Assembly (NCBI GenBank): GCA_030760725.1
Contig: JASWHV010000012.1
Location: forward strand, 33,325,652-33,389,651
Length of the DNA: 64,000 nt
DNA from: Neostapfia colusana
Lineage: Eukaryota > Streptophyta > Magnoliopsida > Poales > Poaceae
Reading direction: 5' to 3'
The notes beneath the pieces are model-generated. The model saw nothing but the letters and a program-made list of their open reading frames with translations, had not been told where the DNA came from and did no database searches. Below are positions 43,205 to 54,613 of the stretch, one piece after another. The position numbers were made by a program, and so were the translations under genes. Position 1 is the stretch's first letter; each line of letters starts with the position of its first letter.

Positions 43205-45700
43205 CTGGTATATCAATGTGAGTATCCACTGTTGTGATGTCCTCATCATCCTCCCCCTCTTGAATCGGAGTCGTCCTCGACTCAAGATCATCTTCTTCTC
43301 CCAAGTATGGTAGTAAATCTGAAATGTTAAATTTGGACTAACCCCAAAATCGGGAGGCAACTCAAGCTTATATGCATTGTCATTGATCTTTTCAACAATC
43401 TTAAAAGGACCAGCAGCTCGTGGCATAAGTTTAGATTTTCTCAGGTGAGGGAATCGTTCTTTTCTTAAATGTAGCCATACCAAGTCCCCTGGTTCAAGTT
43501 TTACTTCTTTTCTACTTTTACTACCAGAAATTCTATACTTCTCATTTATCCATTCAATATTTTTCTTTGCAGTTTCATGCATCTTAAGAATGAATTCAGA
43601 TCGTTGTGTAGCATCCAAATTTATAGTTTCAGAAGGAGGCAAAGGTAATAAATGAATAGGAGCACGGGGATTGAAACCATACACTACCTGGAATGGGCTT
43701 ACCTTTGTAGTAGAGTGAACTGACCTGTTGTAAGCAAATTCTATATTTGGTAAACAATCCTCCCAACCCTTTAAATTTGTTTTTAAAACAGCCCGCAACA
43801 TAGTGGATAGAGTACGATTTACTACCTCAGTTTGTCCATCGGTTTGTGGGTGACATGTGGTTGAAAACAACAGCTTGGTTCCCAATTTATACCACAAAGT
43901 TCTCCAAAAATGACTTAAAATTTTTGCATCACGATCAGAAATAATGGTATGTGGCACACCAGAACGAATAATTTCCTTCATAAACGAATCAGCAATGTGT
44001 GAGGCATTATCATTCTTATGACAAGGTATAAAATGTGCCATTTTTGGAGAAACGGTCAACAACCACAAAAATACTATCCCTCTCCCTCTTAGTCCTAGGC
44101 AATCCCAAAAAAAATCCATGGAAATATCCTGCCAAGGTAGACTAGGAACAGGAAGAGGCATATAAAGACCATGTGGGTTAAGTTGAGACTTAGCTTTATT
44201 GCATGTAGTGTATCGTGACACGTAGCGCTCGACATCACGTCTCATCTTTGGCCAAAAGAAGTGTGTGGCCAGCACGTCCTCAGTTTTCTTCACTCCAAAA
44301 TGTCCTATCAAACCTCCTCCATGTGCTTCCTGCAAAAGTAATAGGCGAACGGAACTAGCAGGAACACATAGCTTGTTAGCACGATAGAGGAGGCCCTCCC
44401 GTAGTACATATTTATTCCAAGTTCTTCCTTCTCTACAATTTTCAAAGGCTTCTTTGAAGTCCAAATCAGTAGGATATAATCCTTTTATTGTTTCCAAACC
44501 AAATATTTTATGATCAAGTTGGGATAGCATGGTGTAACGTCTAGATAATGCATCTGCAATAACATTCTCCTTCCCTTTCTTATGCTTAATGATGTATGGA
44601 AACGATTCTATGAATTCAATCCATTTAGCATGTCATTTATTCAGATTGGTTTGACACTTAAGATACTTTAAAGATTCATGATCGGAATGTATGACGAACT
44701 CCTTAGACCACAGGTAATGTTGCCAAGTTTTTGTAGAACTCGCACTAAGGCATACAATTCCTTATCATAGGTAGAATAATTCAGAGAAGGACCATGCAAT
44801 TTTTCACTAAAGAATGCAACGGGTTTACCTCTTTGTATGAGAACACCTCCAATACAAATGCCGCTTGCATCACATTCTAGCTCAAATGTCTTGTCAAAAT
44901 CAGGAAGTTGTAGCAATGGTGCTTGTGGAAGCTTTGATTTGAGAACATCAAAAGCTTGTTGCTGCTGTTCGCCCCATCAAAACTGCACTCCCTTCTTCGT
45001 AAGTTCATGGAGAGGTGCTGCAATGGTGCTGAAATCCCCACAAAGCGTCGATAAAAACCTGCAAGACAAAGAAAGCTACGCACCTGCGTGACGGTCGATG
45101 GAGTTGGCCAGCTAATGATCGCCACAATTTTTGCCTCATCCATCTCAATTCCCTGCGATGAAACGACATATACAAGAAACTAAACTCGATTGGTGCAAAA
45201 TACGCACTTTTCGAGGTTACCAAACAAACGTGCATCTCTCAAGACACTGAAACATCACGTAAATGATTAAGATGTTCATAATATGACTTGCTGTAAATGA
45301 GGATATCATCGAATTAAACCACCACAAATTTTCTAATAAAAACACGTAAAACCTCGTTCATTAATCGCATAAAAGTGCTAGGTGGATTAGTTAAACCAAA
45401 AGGCATGACTAACCACTCATAAAGTCCAAACTTTGTTTTAAATGCAGGTTTCCATTCATCTCCTAGTGCCATTCTAATTTGGTGGTAACCACTACGCAAG
45501 TCAATTTTTGTGAAAATAATAGCACCACTCAATTCATAAAGCATGTCATCTAAGCGAGGAATAGGATAATGATATTGAATGGTGATGTTATTAATCGCTC
45601 TATAATCAACACACATGCGCCAGCTACCATCTTTCTTAGGAACCAAAAGAACATGAACAGAACAAGGACTAAGGCTTTCACGAATATACCCGATGTTCAA
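43056..45700 (-). pseudogene. Element F pol: RT, RNase H, integrase, C-terminal tail
   Basis: RT begins VLLVPKKDGSWRMCVDYRAIN and reads to FVVV. There a TAA (45314-45316) replaces the tyrosine of the catalytic YFDD box, followed in frame by FDDILIY. RNase H (ELECDASGICIGGVLIQRGKPVAFFSEKL) and integrase follow in shifted frames. The integrase finger has HGGGLIGHFG and YTTC where CTTC is expected. D (ISMDFFW), D (ISDRDAKILSHFW) and E (TDGQTEVVNR) are present. A frameshift near 43325 leads to an acidic tail (ESRTTPIQEGEDDEDI), then GPITRARARLLNQQVNSFL inside the LTR, ending at 43056. Confidence 0.85.
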
Positions 45701-45810
45701 AAGATCTTGAACTTGTCACTGAATTTCCCCTGTCTCTTCCGGATTCGCCCTGTCCGCACGATTTGGCAAACTTGCCCCTAGAATCAAGTCAATCTTATGT
45801 TCAATGACCC

Positions 45811-46345
45811 TCATAGGTGGTAATCCAGGGGGTATCTCGAGGGGGGGGGGGACACATCCGCAAAATCCTGCAAAAGGTTAGCAACAGCAGGGGGCAATGC
45901 AATGGACACTTCATGAAGCGAAAACATGGCTTGTTTGCATACTAAAGCATAGTACACCCCCTTGGTATTAAATAAATCAGTAAGGTCAGATTTAGTTGTG
46001 AGCAACGAAGGTGATTTTAACTTAATCACTTTCTGTTTTTCAGAGTCTATTGATTTTGTTGCCTTATCATCACGTGTTTTACTTTTCTTCAAATGCACAA
46101 TTTCAGCAGGAGTCATAGGAAGCAAAGTGACTTTCTTTCCTTTATGCATCAGAGTATATTTATTAGTTCTACCATGATGAATAGCATCCATATCAAATTC
46201 CCAAGGACGTCCCAACAAAAGAGAACAAGCATCCATAGGTACGACATCAAAATCAGCAAAATCATGGTAAGAACCAATCGAAAAATGTACTCTCGCTGTT
46301 TTTGTTTCCCTAACCTTACCTCTGTTGTTGAACCACTGAATATGT
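45811..46345 (-). pseudogene. Element F protease and linker
   Basis: The protease active site IDGGSCNNLV lies at the end of the gag frame (about 46410). After a stop near 46345 the frame resumes with VVPMDACSLLLGRPWEFD, the conserved second protease block, and a Lys-rich linker (LPMTPAEIVHLKKSK). The active site has DGG instead of DSG; CRM relatives also use DGG as far as I recall. A run of eleven G at about 45841 may contribute to a frameshift. Confidence 0.75.
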
Positions 46346-47810
46346 TATGGATGAGGGTGTGCTCTTGTTGTCAACCCAAGTTTCTTGACCACATCCGTGT
46401 TCACCAAATTGTTGCAGCTGCCTCCATCAATTATAGTGTGCACACGACAGTCCTTGATGATGAGAAACATGTGAAAAAGATTGTGTCGTTGTAGCTTTTC
46501 ATCCGCCTCAACTTTGGAGCTCAAAGCACGCTGCACAATTATGCTTCTATAATTTTCCGTTGCTGCAGTACCAAGTACCTCTTCATCTGTGCTATAGTGG
46601 TCATCTTTTGGTCCTGCAACGTTAGTAGCAAGAGAATATTCATCTTCAACATCTGAAGTACTATCATATCCGCCATCATATCGTGCTATGTATGCTCGTT
46701 TGATAGGGCGATCTTTCATCACATGACCAACTCCCAGGCAGCGGTGACACTTAATGTCGGAAGTTCGACTCGTAAAAGGGGTGGAAGACATAGGCTTGAA
46801 TGGTGTCGTCTTTCTGCCCTCCGGCGCGCGAGGAAATGGAGCAGTAGATGAAGTTCGTTGGCCGCCATTGGATGGTGTAGTGGCTGTACAAATACTCGAA
46901 AATGGTGCTGTTTCGGATGGTGTTGATGTCGAACGCGGTGTGAAGGTGCTCCTCGTGCGTTGGTGCTGCTGCTGTTGGCGGCCCTGCAATTCTTTTTCTG
47001 CCAACATAGCCAGCTGAAATAATCTGTTAACAGTATCATATTCCTTATAATCAACAATGTCCTGAATTTCACGCCTCAACCCCCCATAAGAACGAGCTAT
47101 TTTATCATCCATGTCCTCTACTACCCCACAGCGCAACATACCCTTTTGTAACTCTTGATAATACTCCTCTACGGACATGTTACCTTGGTCTAAGCGCTGC
47201 AATTTTTTGTGAAGGTCCCGCTGAAAAGAAGGAGGAACAAAACGAACACGCATAGCTTCCTTTAATCTATCCCATGTTGGAGGATCAGTTCTAGTTTTAA
47301 CAAGTTCATTCCACCATATGATAGCGAAATCCTTAAACTCACTAGTGGCTTGACGAACTCTATGTTGTTTGGGAACAAGGTGGGCATTAAATTTCTGCTC
47401 TACTGTCATCTCCCAATCAAGATATGCCTCAGCATCATAAGCACCAGAAAAAGAGGGTATAGTAAATTTGACTTTAGCAAAAGGATCATCAAGAGGGTGA
47501 TTAAAATTCTTATGATGATCATTGTAATTATAACAATATTATCTCCCATACCTCGTATATAAAGTGGAAGTCGTGGTTGATTGTTATGATCCTCCATATT
47601 ATAACCACCGTCTTCACCATCTTCAGCGAGAGGCAGCCGCGCCTCAAGAGTATCCATCCGAACAACAAGATCAGCAAGTTGGCGATTCAAGGTCGTCAAT
47701 GGCGGCTCTGTTGATGCGTGGGTTTTGGTGAACATATCTGTCATTTCCCTCATCATGTCACACAACTCAGCATGTTGAACACATTCATCATCCTTTTTAT
47801 CTTCTGCCAT
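46345..47810 (-). pseudogene. Element F gag
   Basis: The N-terminal part (47406-47810) starts MAEDKKDDECVQHAELCDMMREM. The gag core (46345-47409) includes DFAIIWWNELVKTRTDPPTWDRLKEAMRVRFVPPSF and LHKKLQRLDQGNMSVEEYYQELQKGMLRCG, then a Thr/Ser/Pro-rich stretch and a zinc knuckle starting CHRCLGVGHVMKD. The fourth ligand is Arg (CGC at 46708-46710) instead of Cys, so the knuckle should not bind zinc normally. A frameshift separates the two parts near 47410-47460. Confidence 0.82.
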
Positions 47811-48860
47811 TGTTAGTAGTAAATAAAAGACAACAAAAGGATGTTATCCCTATCAACTACAAAGGATAGTGGCAATGTGAAAAGTGGAAGGAAGGAAACA
47901 ATCTCTCTCTCTCTCTCTCAAGTGTCTTACCACGTTCTTACAAGTGTTCTTACCGATAGTGGTAAACGGTGGACGGTGAGAACCAATGAAGCTTGGAGTG
48001 ATTGCAAAGGTACCTGTTCTGCTCAAGAGGAAAAGTGGAGCTTGGATGGCACAATATAGTGGCTAATAAGAAAAAATCGTTAACAGCAAAACAAATCTGA
48101 ATCAGTATTCAATGTAGAAACTGTTGCTGGTTAACAAGTGTTCTAGGCCTAGCACAACACAAGGCAGTAGAAAGGCAAATATAAGATCAGGAAGATATAA
48201 CCAACAAGTACAGCATAAGTGTATAGGCCAACTGTTTCAATTGTGTGCTGTCAATGCTTTAATATCTGTGCTCTCTTCACTATTTTTTTCTTTTTTTTAA
48301 AAAAATATCTTTTGATATTTTTTGTTTACTCGAGAGCACGAAAATAGGAAGCACACAACTTTTCAGCTCAATTGGATGTAAGATGTGGCCTATAGAAAAT
48401 CAGGAAGATTCTTTAAAATTTATGCTGAAACTTTGGAGGCCGGATAGTATATCTTCCGAGGTGAATTGGCCAAACAAATTTCACCAAACACGGCGTAGCG
48501 GTGGAAAATCGGTTGCGAAATTTTGAGTAGATCAATCTGAGGTTACTGTTTTTAGAGTTCGTATGCAAAAGTTATGGCCGTTTTGAGGTAGGCTATCCGA
48601 GTTACTGTTTTTTTTATGCTGATTCGAACTCGGTTTTGAAACAGATCTCGCAATAGGATGTGAAAAACAATTGGAATTTAGCAACGACGACTGATGAGAT
48701 GTTGTGTGATGAATCGATGAGGACTGGCACAATGGTTTGTCACCTGTTCTAGGGTTGGCGATGTGGGAGTTCATGCAAGGCGGCTAGCTAGGGCAAACCG
48801 ATGATCTTGGTGGATCGGTTTGTCGTTTAGGGGTTGTGGAATAGGTGAGCAGCAAGAAAA
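47811..48860 (-). other. Element F 5' leader
   Basis: About 1.05 kb between the 5' LTR and gag. It has a (CT)n microsatellite at about 47901-47919 and a T-rich run at 48278-48300, but no gene that I can see. Confidence 0.5.
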
Positions 48861-49488
48861 ACAAGGAAGAACGATGAAGATGCAATCTGAAAATTGCAAA
48901 ATTGGGCTCTCACAAACCGTAGAACGGTGAGATTGTTTAATCTAAGCAAAACCCACGAATTTGGCCGGTGGCTACAGCATTTAAAGGCCAGGGTTCGGCC
49001 ATAAGACCCTTAGACGGGTCCCTAATGGACTCATACGGGATACAAGGCCCAAAAGCCCACTACGGTGGTGCAACACCGGACAGAACTCTGAATTCAACTT
49101 GTTTCGACAACTCCCAACGACTCCTGGCGAATTTTAATGTGGGACCAGAACCACTGGAAAGTTTATCTTCTCATCTTTCCATGCATATGTATAACGTCAA
49201 AAACGGAGTCCGTATGCATCCTGGGCGTCTGTTTTAAGATGGACTGCTCCTGGACTCCGAGTTGAACTCGAGTCCGAGTTGGCGACTGTTTCCATCAACT
49301 TATGGACGTCCTATCTAGTTCTCCACGTCCCCAAATCCTCGTCCCTTTACTTGTTGATCATGTCCATGGTTTCTAATAACAATTAAATCATTAAATAGGA
49401 ATCCATTCTCATAATCAAATGGGTAGGAAGTTAGGAACGAGTTCACCTGCTGATTTAGTAACCGTGCTCGTGCTCTTGTGATTGGTCA
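48861..49488 (-). repeat. Element F 5' LTR (about)
   Basis: The pair of 42578-43204 with scattered substitutions. On the minus strand it begins TGACCAATCACAAGAGC; the other copy begins GGACCAATCAC. I see no usual tRNA-iMet primer site after it. Confidence 0.8.
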
Positions 49489-50080
49489 TCGCCACATCGG
49501 AGGAAAGCGTTTCTTGTTTGATTGTGGACTTCCGATGTGAGGGCTTCCTAAGGCACAAGAATCTGTTGCTATAAAACTGAAAGTAAGGATCAATTTGTAG
49601 GCGTGTCTTTATTGCAAAGTCTTTTTCCTATATTACACATCCCTGCATGTAGAGTTTCATGACTAGGGTTGTCGGTTAAGCCTTGCTGAGCTATCGTGCT
49701 CATGGTTGCAATATTTGAGCTGTGTGCAGGTGAGAGCTATGAGGAGGGATCCGAGGTCGAGGCGGTGCCCCCGTCGGGGTACACGGCCGAGCTGGAGCCT
49801 TGCACGCCGCCGTGATCTCCTGTTCCATGTCGCTAGTGGGTAGCGTTCCTGGGCTGGACGGCTACACTTTTGGTTAGTTAGGATGAGAGTGTAGTTATGT
49901 ATAATACTTTCGCTGTATAAATAAGTTTGTACAAGACTTCTGCTGTTTTTTTATATCAAATAAAAGTTTGTATGTTGTTATTAATCTTTTCTTTTGTGCT
50001 GTTGGGTGCCGCATCGCAGCACCACCCTATGCGATCCCGGAGTGGGTGAACCACGGGGTGGTTCCAACACGCGTGGGCAA
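49489..50080 (+). repeat. Probable right part of LTR H
   Basis: No gene. AT-rich with GCTATAAAACTG at about 49570 and sequence (CTTTCGCTGTATAAATAAG, TGTATGTTGTTATTAATC) like the 3' parts of grass gypsy LTRs. It probably continues 40807-42577. The right edge, near 50050-50080, is unclear. Confidence 0.4.
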
Positions 50081-50944
50081 TGGCTCCGAGTATACCTTTC
50101 CCCGAGGAAGGCCCCGGATGTACCACGTGACCTGCGGCCCCGGCCCGGACCTCCAGCACGGGAGGGCCCGGGTGCTGCCACGTGCCCAACGACTCCGGAC
50201 CACCCGCTACTCCGTAAGACAGCTCCGGTGGAGATGCATGTCCGGGTGGCCACCCGCCCGGACGTAACTCCGACGAGCAACGGGCAAATGGCCAAGGAGT
50301 AAAAGAGGAAGGTACGCTGTCTGACCGAGCATTCAAGGATCGCGCCTTCCCCAGAAGCATGGCGCACGGCGTACGCCTCCGTTCCCCGCCTGCACGCCAT
50401 TACAGTGAAAGACAGGGCGACGAGGCGTGACGGCACAACAGTGCCGCCCAACGGCGTAGAGCCGCCTAGCAGTGCGAGGAGACGCGGCAACAAGACAGGG
50501 ACTTCATCATCACCGGCCGCCCAGTCAGAGGCGCCTGGCGTGACAGGCGGCACGCCTTAACTCCACCAACAGTGACAATGCATATAGCTGTAAATGCCTA
50601 TAGATTATGTATAGGATGCAGATAGCCGCGGGGCCACCTGCTGGGCCCTGGGCCACCTTGTAACTGCCCTGTCCTTGGGCTATAAAAGGACCGGGGCAGC
50701 CTCTGGGCAGGGGGTTCGCGACCCAGCCAACTCACACACTCATAAGCGCGAGCAATACAGCAAACACACCCATGGACGTAGTGTATTACGCTCAGGCGGC
50801 ACGAACCAAGTAAATCCTCGTGTCTTTCTTCTCGCCATTGTGTTCTGACCTTGGAGAACCACTAGCCCCACCGAAAAAAGAACCTCCTTGGGCTGCTCAG
50901 GCAGACCGGGGGAAGTGTCGCAGGAAAACACTTCGACAAGGGGG
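50080..50944 (+). repeat. LTR-like region J with a clear promoter
   Basis: Starts with CACGTG-containing GC-rich repeats (50100-50250) related to 40505-40790. It ends in a gypsy-type promoter: GGGCTATAAAAGGACCGGGG at 50677-50696, then a leader. It abuts the truncated gag of element I near 50945. No gene is apparent. Confidence 0.5.
50673..50700 (+). promoter_or_regulatory. TATA box of LTR-like region J
   Basis: CTATAAAAGGACC in a GC-rich setting, followed by a C/A-rich leader, as at LTR transcription starts. Confidence 0.6.
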
Positions 50945-52934
50945 AAGCCCCCTAGTTACTGGATGAGGTCGGGGTGGTCTGACGGTCGAAAGTGACCGCC
51001 ACTTCGGACCACCGTAAGAAGGTTGGGATTGTGGGAGAGACGATACTGACCTCTCGGGTTGTCAGCTTCTGCCTGCGGCAGCTCTTGTAGTCTTGACTCC
51101 CTCTAAAGATCATGAGGCAGCCCTCCGGCGTGGGGAAGCTCTGTTTGTCAGGATCGGGACTCGTCTTGGCAGGCCTCTTGCCTTTGCCTCCTGCTGCCTC
51201 TGTGCTGATGAAGCGTTTCAGCATGGAGTAGTTATTGAGGGCGTGTCTTACCGGGTAGGTGTGGTTGGTGCACGGCTTCTCGAGAAGTTTCTCGAAGTAG
51301 TCCATCTGCCCGAGGCTGGTCTCTTGCCTTCGTGGCATTCGACGGTCGCGACGAGGTCCAAACCGTTGTTGGCCGGGTATTGATGCCTGCCGTCATTCGT
51401 CCGCCTCCTCTTGCCGCCCTTGTCGGGTGGCTCTTTGCTGCCTGCGTCAGGGTCTTCGGCTTTCGCTTGTTGAATATGGCCTCAACCGCTTCCTCACCGG
51501 AGGCGTGGTTCGTGCCGATGTCGAGGAGGTCCATCGTGCTTCTTGGCTTGATGCAGCCAAGCTTGTCCCTAAAAGGAAGGCCGCGACGATGTCAACGTCG
51601 ACAATGTCAGGGAGCTCAATGCACTTCTTTGAGAAGCGCCGGATGTATTGCCGCAGGGTCTCGTCTGGCCTCTGCCGGCAACCCTTGAGATCTCAGGAAT
51701 TGCCGAGACGCGCATAGGTTCCCAGGAAGTTGCCTGCGAACGTTTCCTTGAGGTTGGCCCAGTTTTGGATACTGTCGGGTGGAAGGTATTCGAGCCATGC
51801 GCGTGTTGGCCTGGCTAGGTAGATTGGGAGGTATTGGATTATGAAGTCATCATCCTCCGCTCTGCCAGCCTGACAGGAGAGGTGGTAGTCCTCCAACCAC
51901 ACGCCGGGGTTAGTATCCCCGTTGTACTTTTCTGATGTTGGTCGCGGCCCAAAACCTTTGCAGAAAGGGAGCACTGTGTATCCTATTTCTGAAGGCTTTG
52001 GGGCCCGAGGGGCCAGGAATCAGGCTTTGTCCTCTTCCGTGGCCGTGGTAGCTAGCAGGACGAGCCTGTTGGGGCCTAGAGGTGGAAGGCGGGTCCGTAG
52101 GGCCTTCCCGGGTTCGCCGCCTGGCTTCAAGAGTCCGCCGGAGGTTGCACGCCCCCACGCGCTCGTGTACCGAGTTGCACGAGGGGGTTGACGACCCTGC
52201 TCTTTCAAGTTGGGTTGCTTGGCTTGGCGCGTGGGATCCGGTGCAGTTTATTTCGCACCTACTGAGCCTTTGGCTTTGACTAGGGGCTGACGAACCTCAG
52301 GCTTGGGCAAGGGAACCTTCAGCCTGCTGGGTGGCGGCTTAGGCCAAGAGTGTCTGAAGGTCTAGGTGAGCCCCCAGAGCTTCGGGGTCGGCGGGCTCCA
52401 GCATGCCGTGTAGTATAGCGACGGCGGCCGCCACGTTTTGGCTGGCCCTTTGGAAGTGCGGGGCCTGGCTGTCATAGATGATGTTGGCCTGGACCTGTCA
52501 ATGCAGAGGCATGCCACATTTGAGCCCAAGATAGGGTCGGGCTGCGCCCGGCGGGCCCTTGAGGCGGTGCGTTGCGCCACGAGCTGGTCGGCCAGCTTGT
52601 GGTGCTGTGCCTCCGACGGCTTGGGGTCACCTCGTGGACTCGCACTGGTCAGTGTAGCCAGCTGGGAGGCATTGGTCATTTCGGCGATGTGGCACTCGCG
52701 AGAGGGTTGCTCGCCACCTTCGGTGTCGTCATTGGAGCTGGGGTCATACTATAGTATGTGGTGAAGGGATGTCGGGGCGTGTTCAATCACCCCCGCGAAG
52801 GCTGATGTCGGGGCGTCGTACGTGGCACCTGAGTCGGTGGAGGTCCAGAGGTTGTGGAAGCTGCTGGTGAAGAAGTCCAGGCTTCCGAAGCGGATGGTCT
52901 CGTTGGTTTGGGCGAAGCAAGACCACCCTCTCAT
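50945..52934 (-). pseudogene. Element I: Tat-type Ty3/gypsy gag, truncated
   Basis: Minus-strand frames, N to C: MRGWSCFAQTNETIRFGS at 52934 with a TAG at 52749-52751; a helical stretch (HHKLADQLVAQRTASRARRA); the gag core PFCKGFGPRPTSEKYNGDTNPGVWLEDYHL ... PPDSIQNWANLKETFAGNFLGTY; FASGEEAV-like TNHASGEEAVEAIF; and the tail LLEKPCTNHTYPVRHALNNYSMLKRF and FPTPEGCLMIFRGSQDYKSCRRQKL. These blocks are typical of Tat-lineage elements of grasses. Stops and frameshifts occur at several points (near 52360, 52160, 51690, 51340). The frame ends near 50945 at region J, before the protease. Confidence 0.85.
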
Positions 52935-53050
52935 CGCCTACGATGGGGTGAATTCAAAGTCACCAAAGGACATTGTTGCACCGGGTGCGAGAGTCGATCG
53001 TGGAGAAGCCATCAAGGTGGTGAAGAGACGGAATGCGCGACAGACCCCCT

Positions 53051-53064
53051 ACATGGCGCGCCAA
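53051..53064 (-). promoter_or_regulatory. Element I primer binding site
   Basis: The minus strand reads TTGGCGCGCCATGT just inside the LTR end (53066). TGGCGCGCCA-type primer sites are usual for Tat-lineage gypsy elements and differ from the tRNA-iMet site of B and C. Confidence 0.7.
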
Positions 53065-53065
53065 C

Positions 53066-53854
53066 TGTTGTCGTTTGGATTTCCGACTAGTAATCGAATG
53101 TGCCATGCATTCTACCTCGAGGTGACCTAGTTAAGGACACAAAGGATTCATCCCAGGCAAGATGCCCTACGTCTAGCCTGGGTTATATCGTTGTTCTTAC
53201 TCAAGAATGGGGGGAGGTTCTTACAAGTGCAGAGCATGTTCTCCTGGTGTCGACAAACCCCTCTATTTATACTCTGTCTCTCCCTCTTTCTCTCGCATCC
53301 CTCCGTATTACAGAGGGGAAGTAAGTCGTCAGAACAGGGATGGATTGTCATGTCGTACGCTTTACAGGGCACTCGATGGAGTCGTTGTATTTCTAGCCTG
53401 TCTCTACGCCTGTTCCTCTCCCGTCGCCGGGCAAAAACTGACTAAAGTTCTATAGTTCCAAGGAAGAAAGTATTCCAATTTGTTCCGTATGGCCTGAATT
53501 ATACTTCTCTGTTTCTTGAAAAAAGTAGAAAATACAAAACATTAAAACTGTGGGTATTAAGCAAGTAACATCTGACAAACTTTTCAGCTTTTTTTCTAGA
53601 ATTTCACCTGAGCAACACAATCTCATCCATATTTAGTTATTTACAAGAAAAACATTAACTGTGGGTCCCTTGAGGTCTTCCCTTTGTTTGTACCCTGAGG
53701 GCGGGTCTTGCGATTCGCCCAAGGGTCAGTCTCGGGCTTTCTGTTCTTTTCGCTCTGCCTTCTTCCGAGCTCGGGCTCGGGTGCACTCCTTCATCGTCCT
53801 TCATGAGATGTCTTCCCGCTTCTTCCCGGGCAGTCGCAGTCAAGAATCCCATCA
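53066..53854 (-). repeat. Element I 5' LTR (about)
   Basis: Starts TGTTGTCGTTTGG next to the primer site and probably ends CCCATCA at 53854, where copia coding sequence of element E begins. 789 bp, no gene. On the minus strand it starts TGATGGGATTC. The left mate is missing, so the outer edge rests on the coding boundary. Confidence 0.6.
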
Positions 53855-54090
53855 ACCAGTTCTAAGTATAATGCAAAATCATCAAGACACATCAAGAGAT
53901 GATTAATATCTGTTAGGAAAAATGAGAAACTCTGGAATTATAATTGTTTCGTACATACAAATAGATAAAAACATGGCAAATCCCTTTACAAAGGGACTAT
54001 CAGGTAATGTGATAGAAAGTGCATCGAGGGAGATTGGTTTGAGACCCATGAATGTGACACCATAGTGGAAACCCATCCTATGTGATCGGA
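53855..54090 (+). pseudogene. Element E: copia RNase H C-terminus
   Basis: Plus-strand translation gives SKYNAKSSRHIKRR, the end of copia RNase H (usually YNGKSRHI), then VSYIQIDKNMANPFTKGLSGNVIESASREIGLRPM, the conserved last segment of copia pol, and a stop. It is too short and degenerate for function. The upstream part is cut by element I. Confidence 0.8.
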
Positions 54091-54613
54091 GATCCCGTGA
54101 ATTAGGACATGAGAAAAACAATCTAGTGGTTCAGCGAGGAGAGTAATTCGCTAATATCCTCTCTATGTGAAGATGCACACTTGTACTATCAAACTATAAG
54201 GCAGGATGGCAATATGTCTTAATGTGTTTTTGTTGGCTATGTGTAGTAAAGATGTCGTCCTACAGAGCAATATTGAAAGAAACACAGCTATGGGAGCTTT
54301 GACTGTTTAACGTCGCAATCTATGAGATTTGTGTGATCTCTAGAAAGCTCATGAAGAGACCAGGGAGTATAACACATATGCTCCAGCCGCGGGGTAGACT
54401 ACTGGTAGTCAAGTACTAGTAATGGTCTTTGAGTGAAAACAAATTCACACAAAACATGCAATTCAAGACGTAGTCCATTGTCCAAGTTGTGAATTGATGT
54501 AACTTAAGGATCTAGGTAGAAGTTTAACTTAACAGTCTCTGCCGGAACACTATTATATCAAACAAGAATAGGAATGATGTCTATCCTAATGGCTTTGAGA
54601 TATGGTGGGGGAT
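54091..54613 (+). other. Element E 3' untranslated region and polypurine tract
   Basis: No gene; it joins the end of pol to the 3' LTR. It ends GATATGGTGGGGGAT (54599-54613), a polypurine tract directly before the LTR start TGTTGG. Confidence 0.7.

Larger units (their letters stand above)
42578..49488 (-). mobile_element. Element F: CRM-clade chromovirus
   Basis: A minus-strand gypsy element with two LTR copies of about 627 bp (about 42578-43204 and 48861-49488), gag, protease, RT, RNase H and integrase. The integrase and C-terminal sequence (LGTKLLFSTTCHPQTDGQTEVVNRTLSTMLRAVL, EPGDLVWLHLRKERFPHLRKSKL, GPITRARARLLNQ) match the centromeric-retrotransposon (CRM) lineage of grasses as I know it. 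The polyprotein frame runs into the 3' LTR. LTR edges were judged by where the copies stop matching; I could not identify a matching duplication or primer site. Confidence 0.8.

Noticed and set aside
42578..49488. Exact target duplication for element F
   Set aside because: TCGCC follows the right LTR if it ends in CA, but no such 5-mer precedes the left LTR, so I do not claim one.
40807..50080. LTR H as a proven solo LTR with GTGGG duplication
   Set aside because: GTGGG precedes 40807 and occurs near 50042, but the latter is not preceded by a CA end, so the boundary is unresolved.
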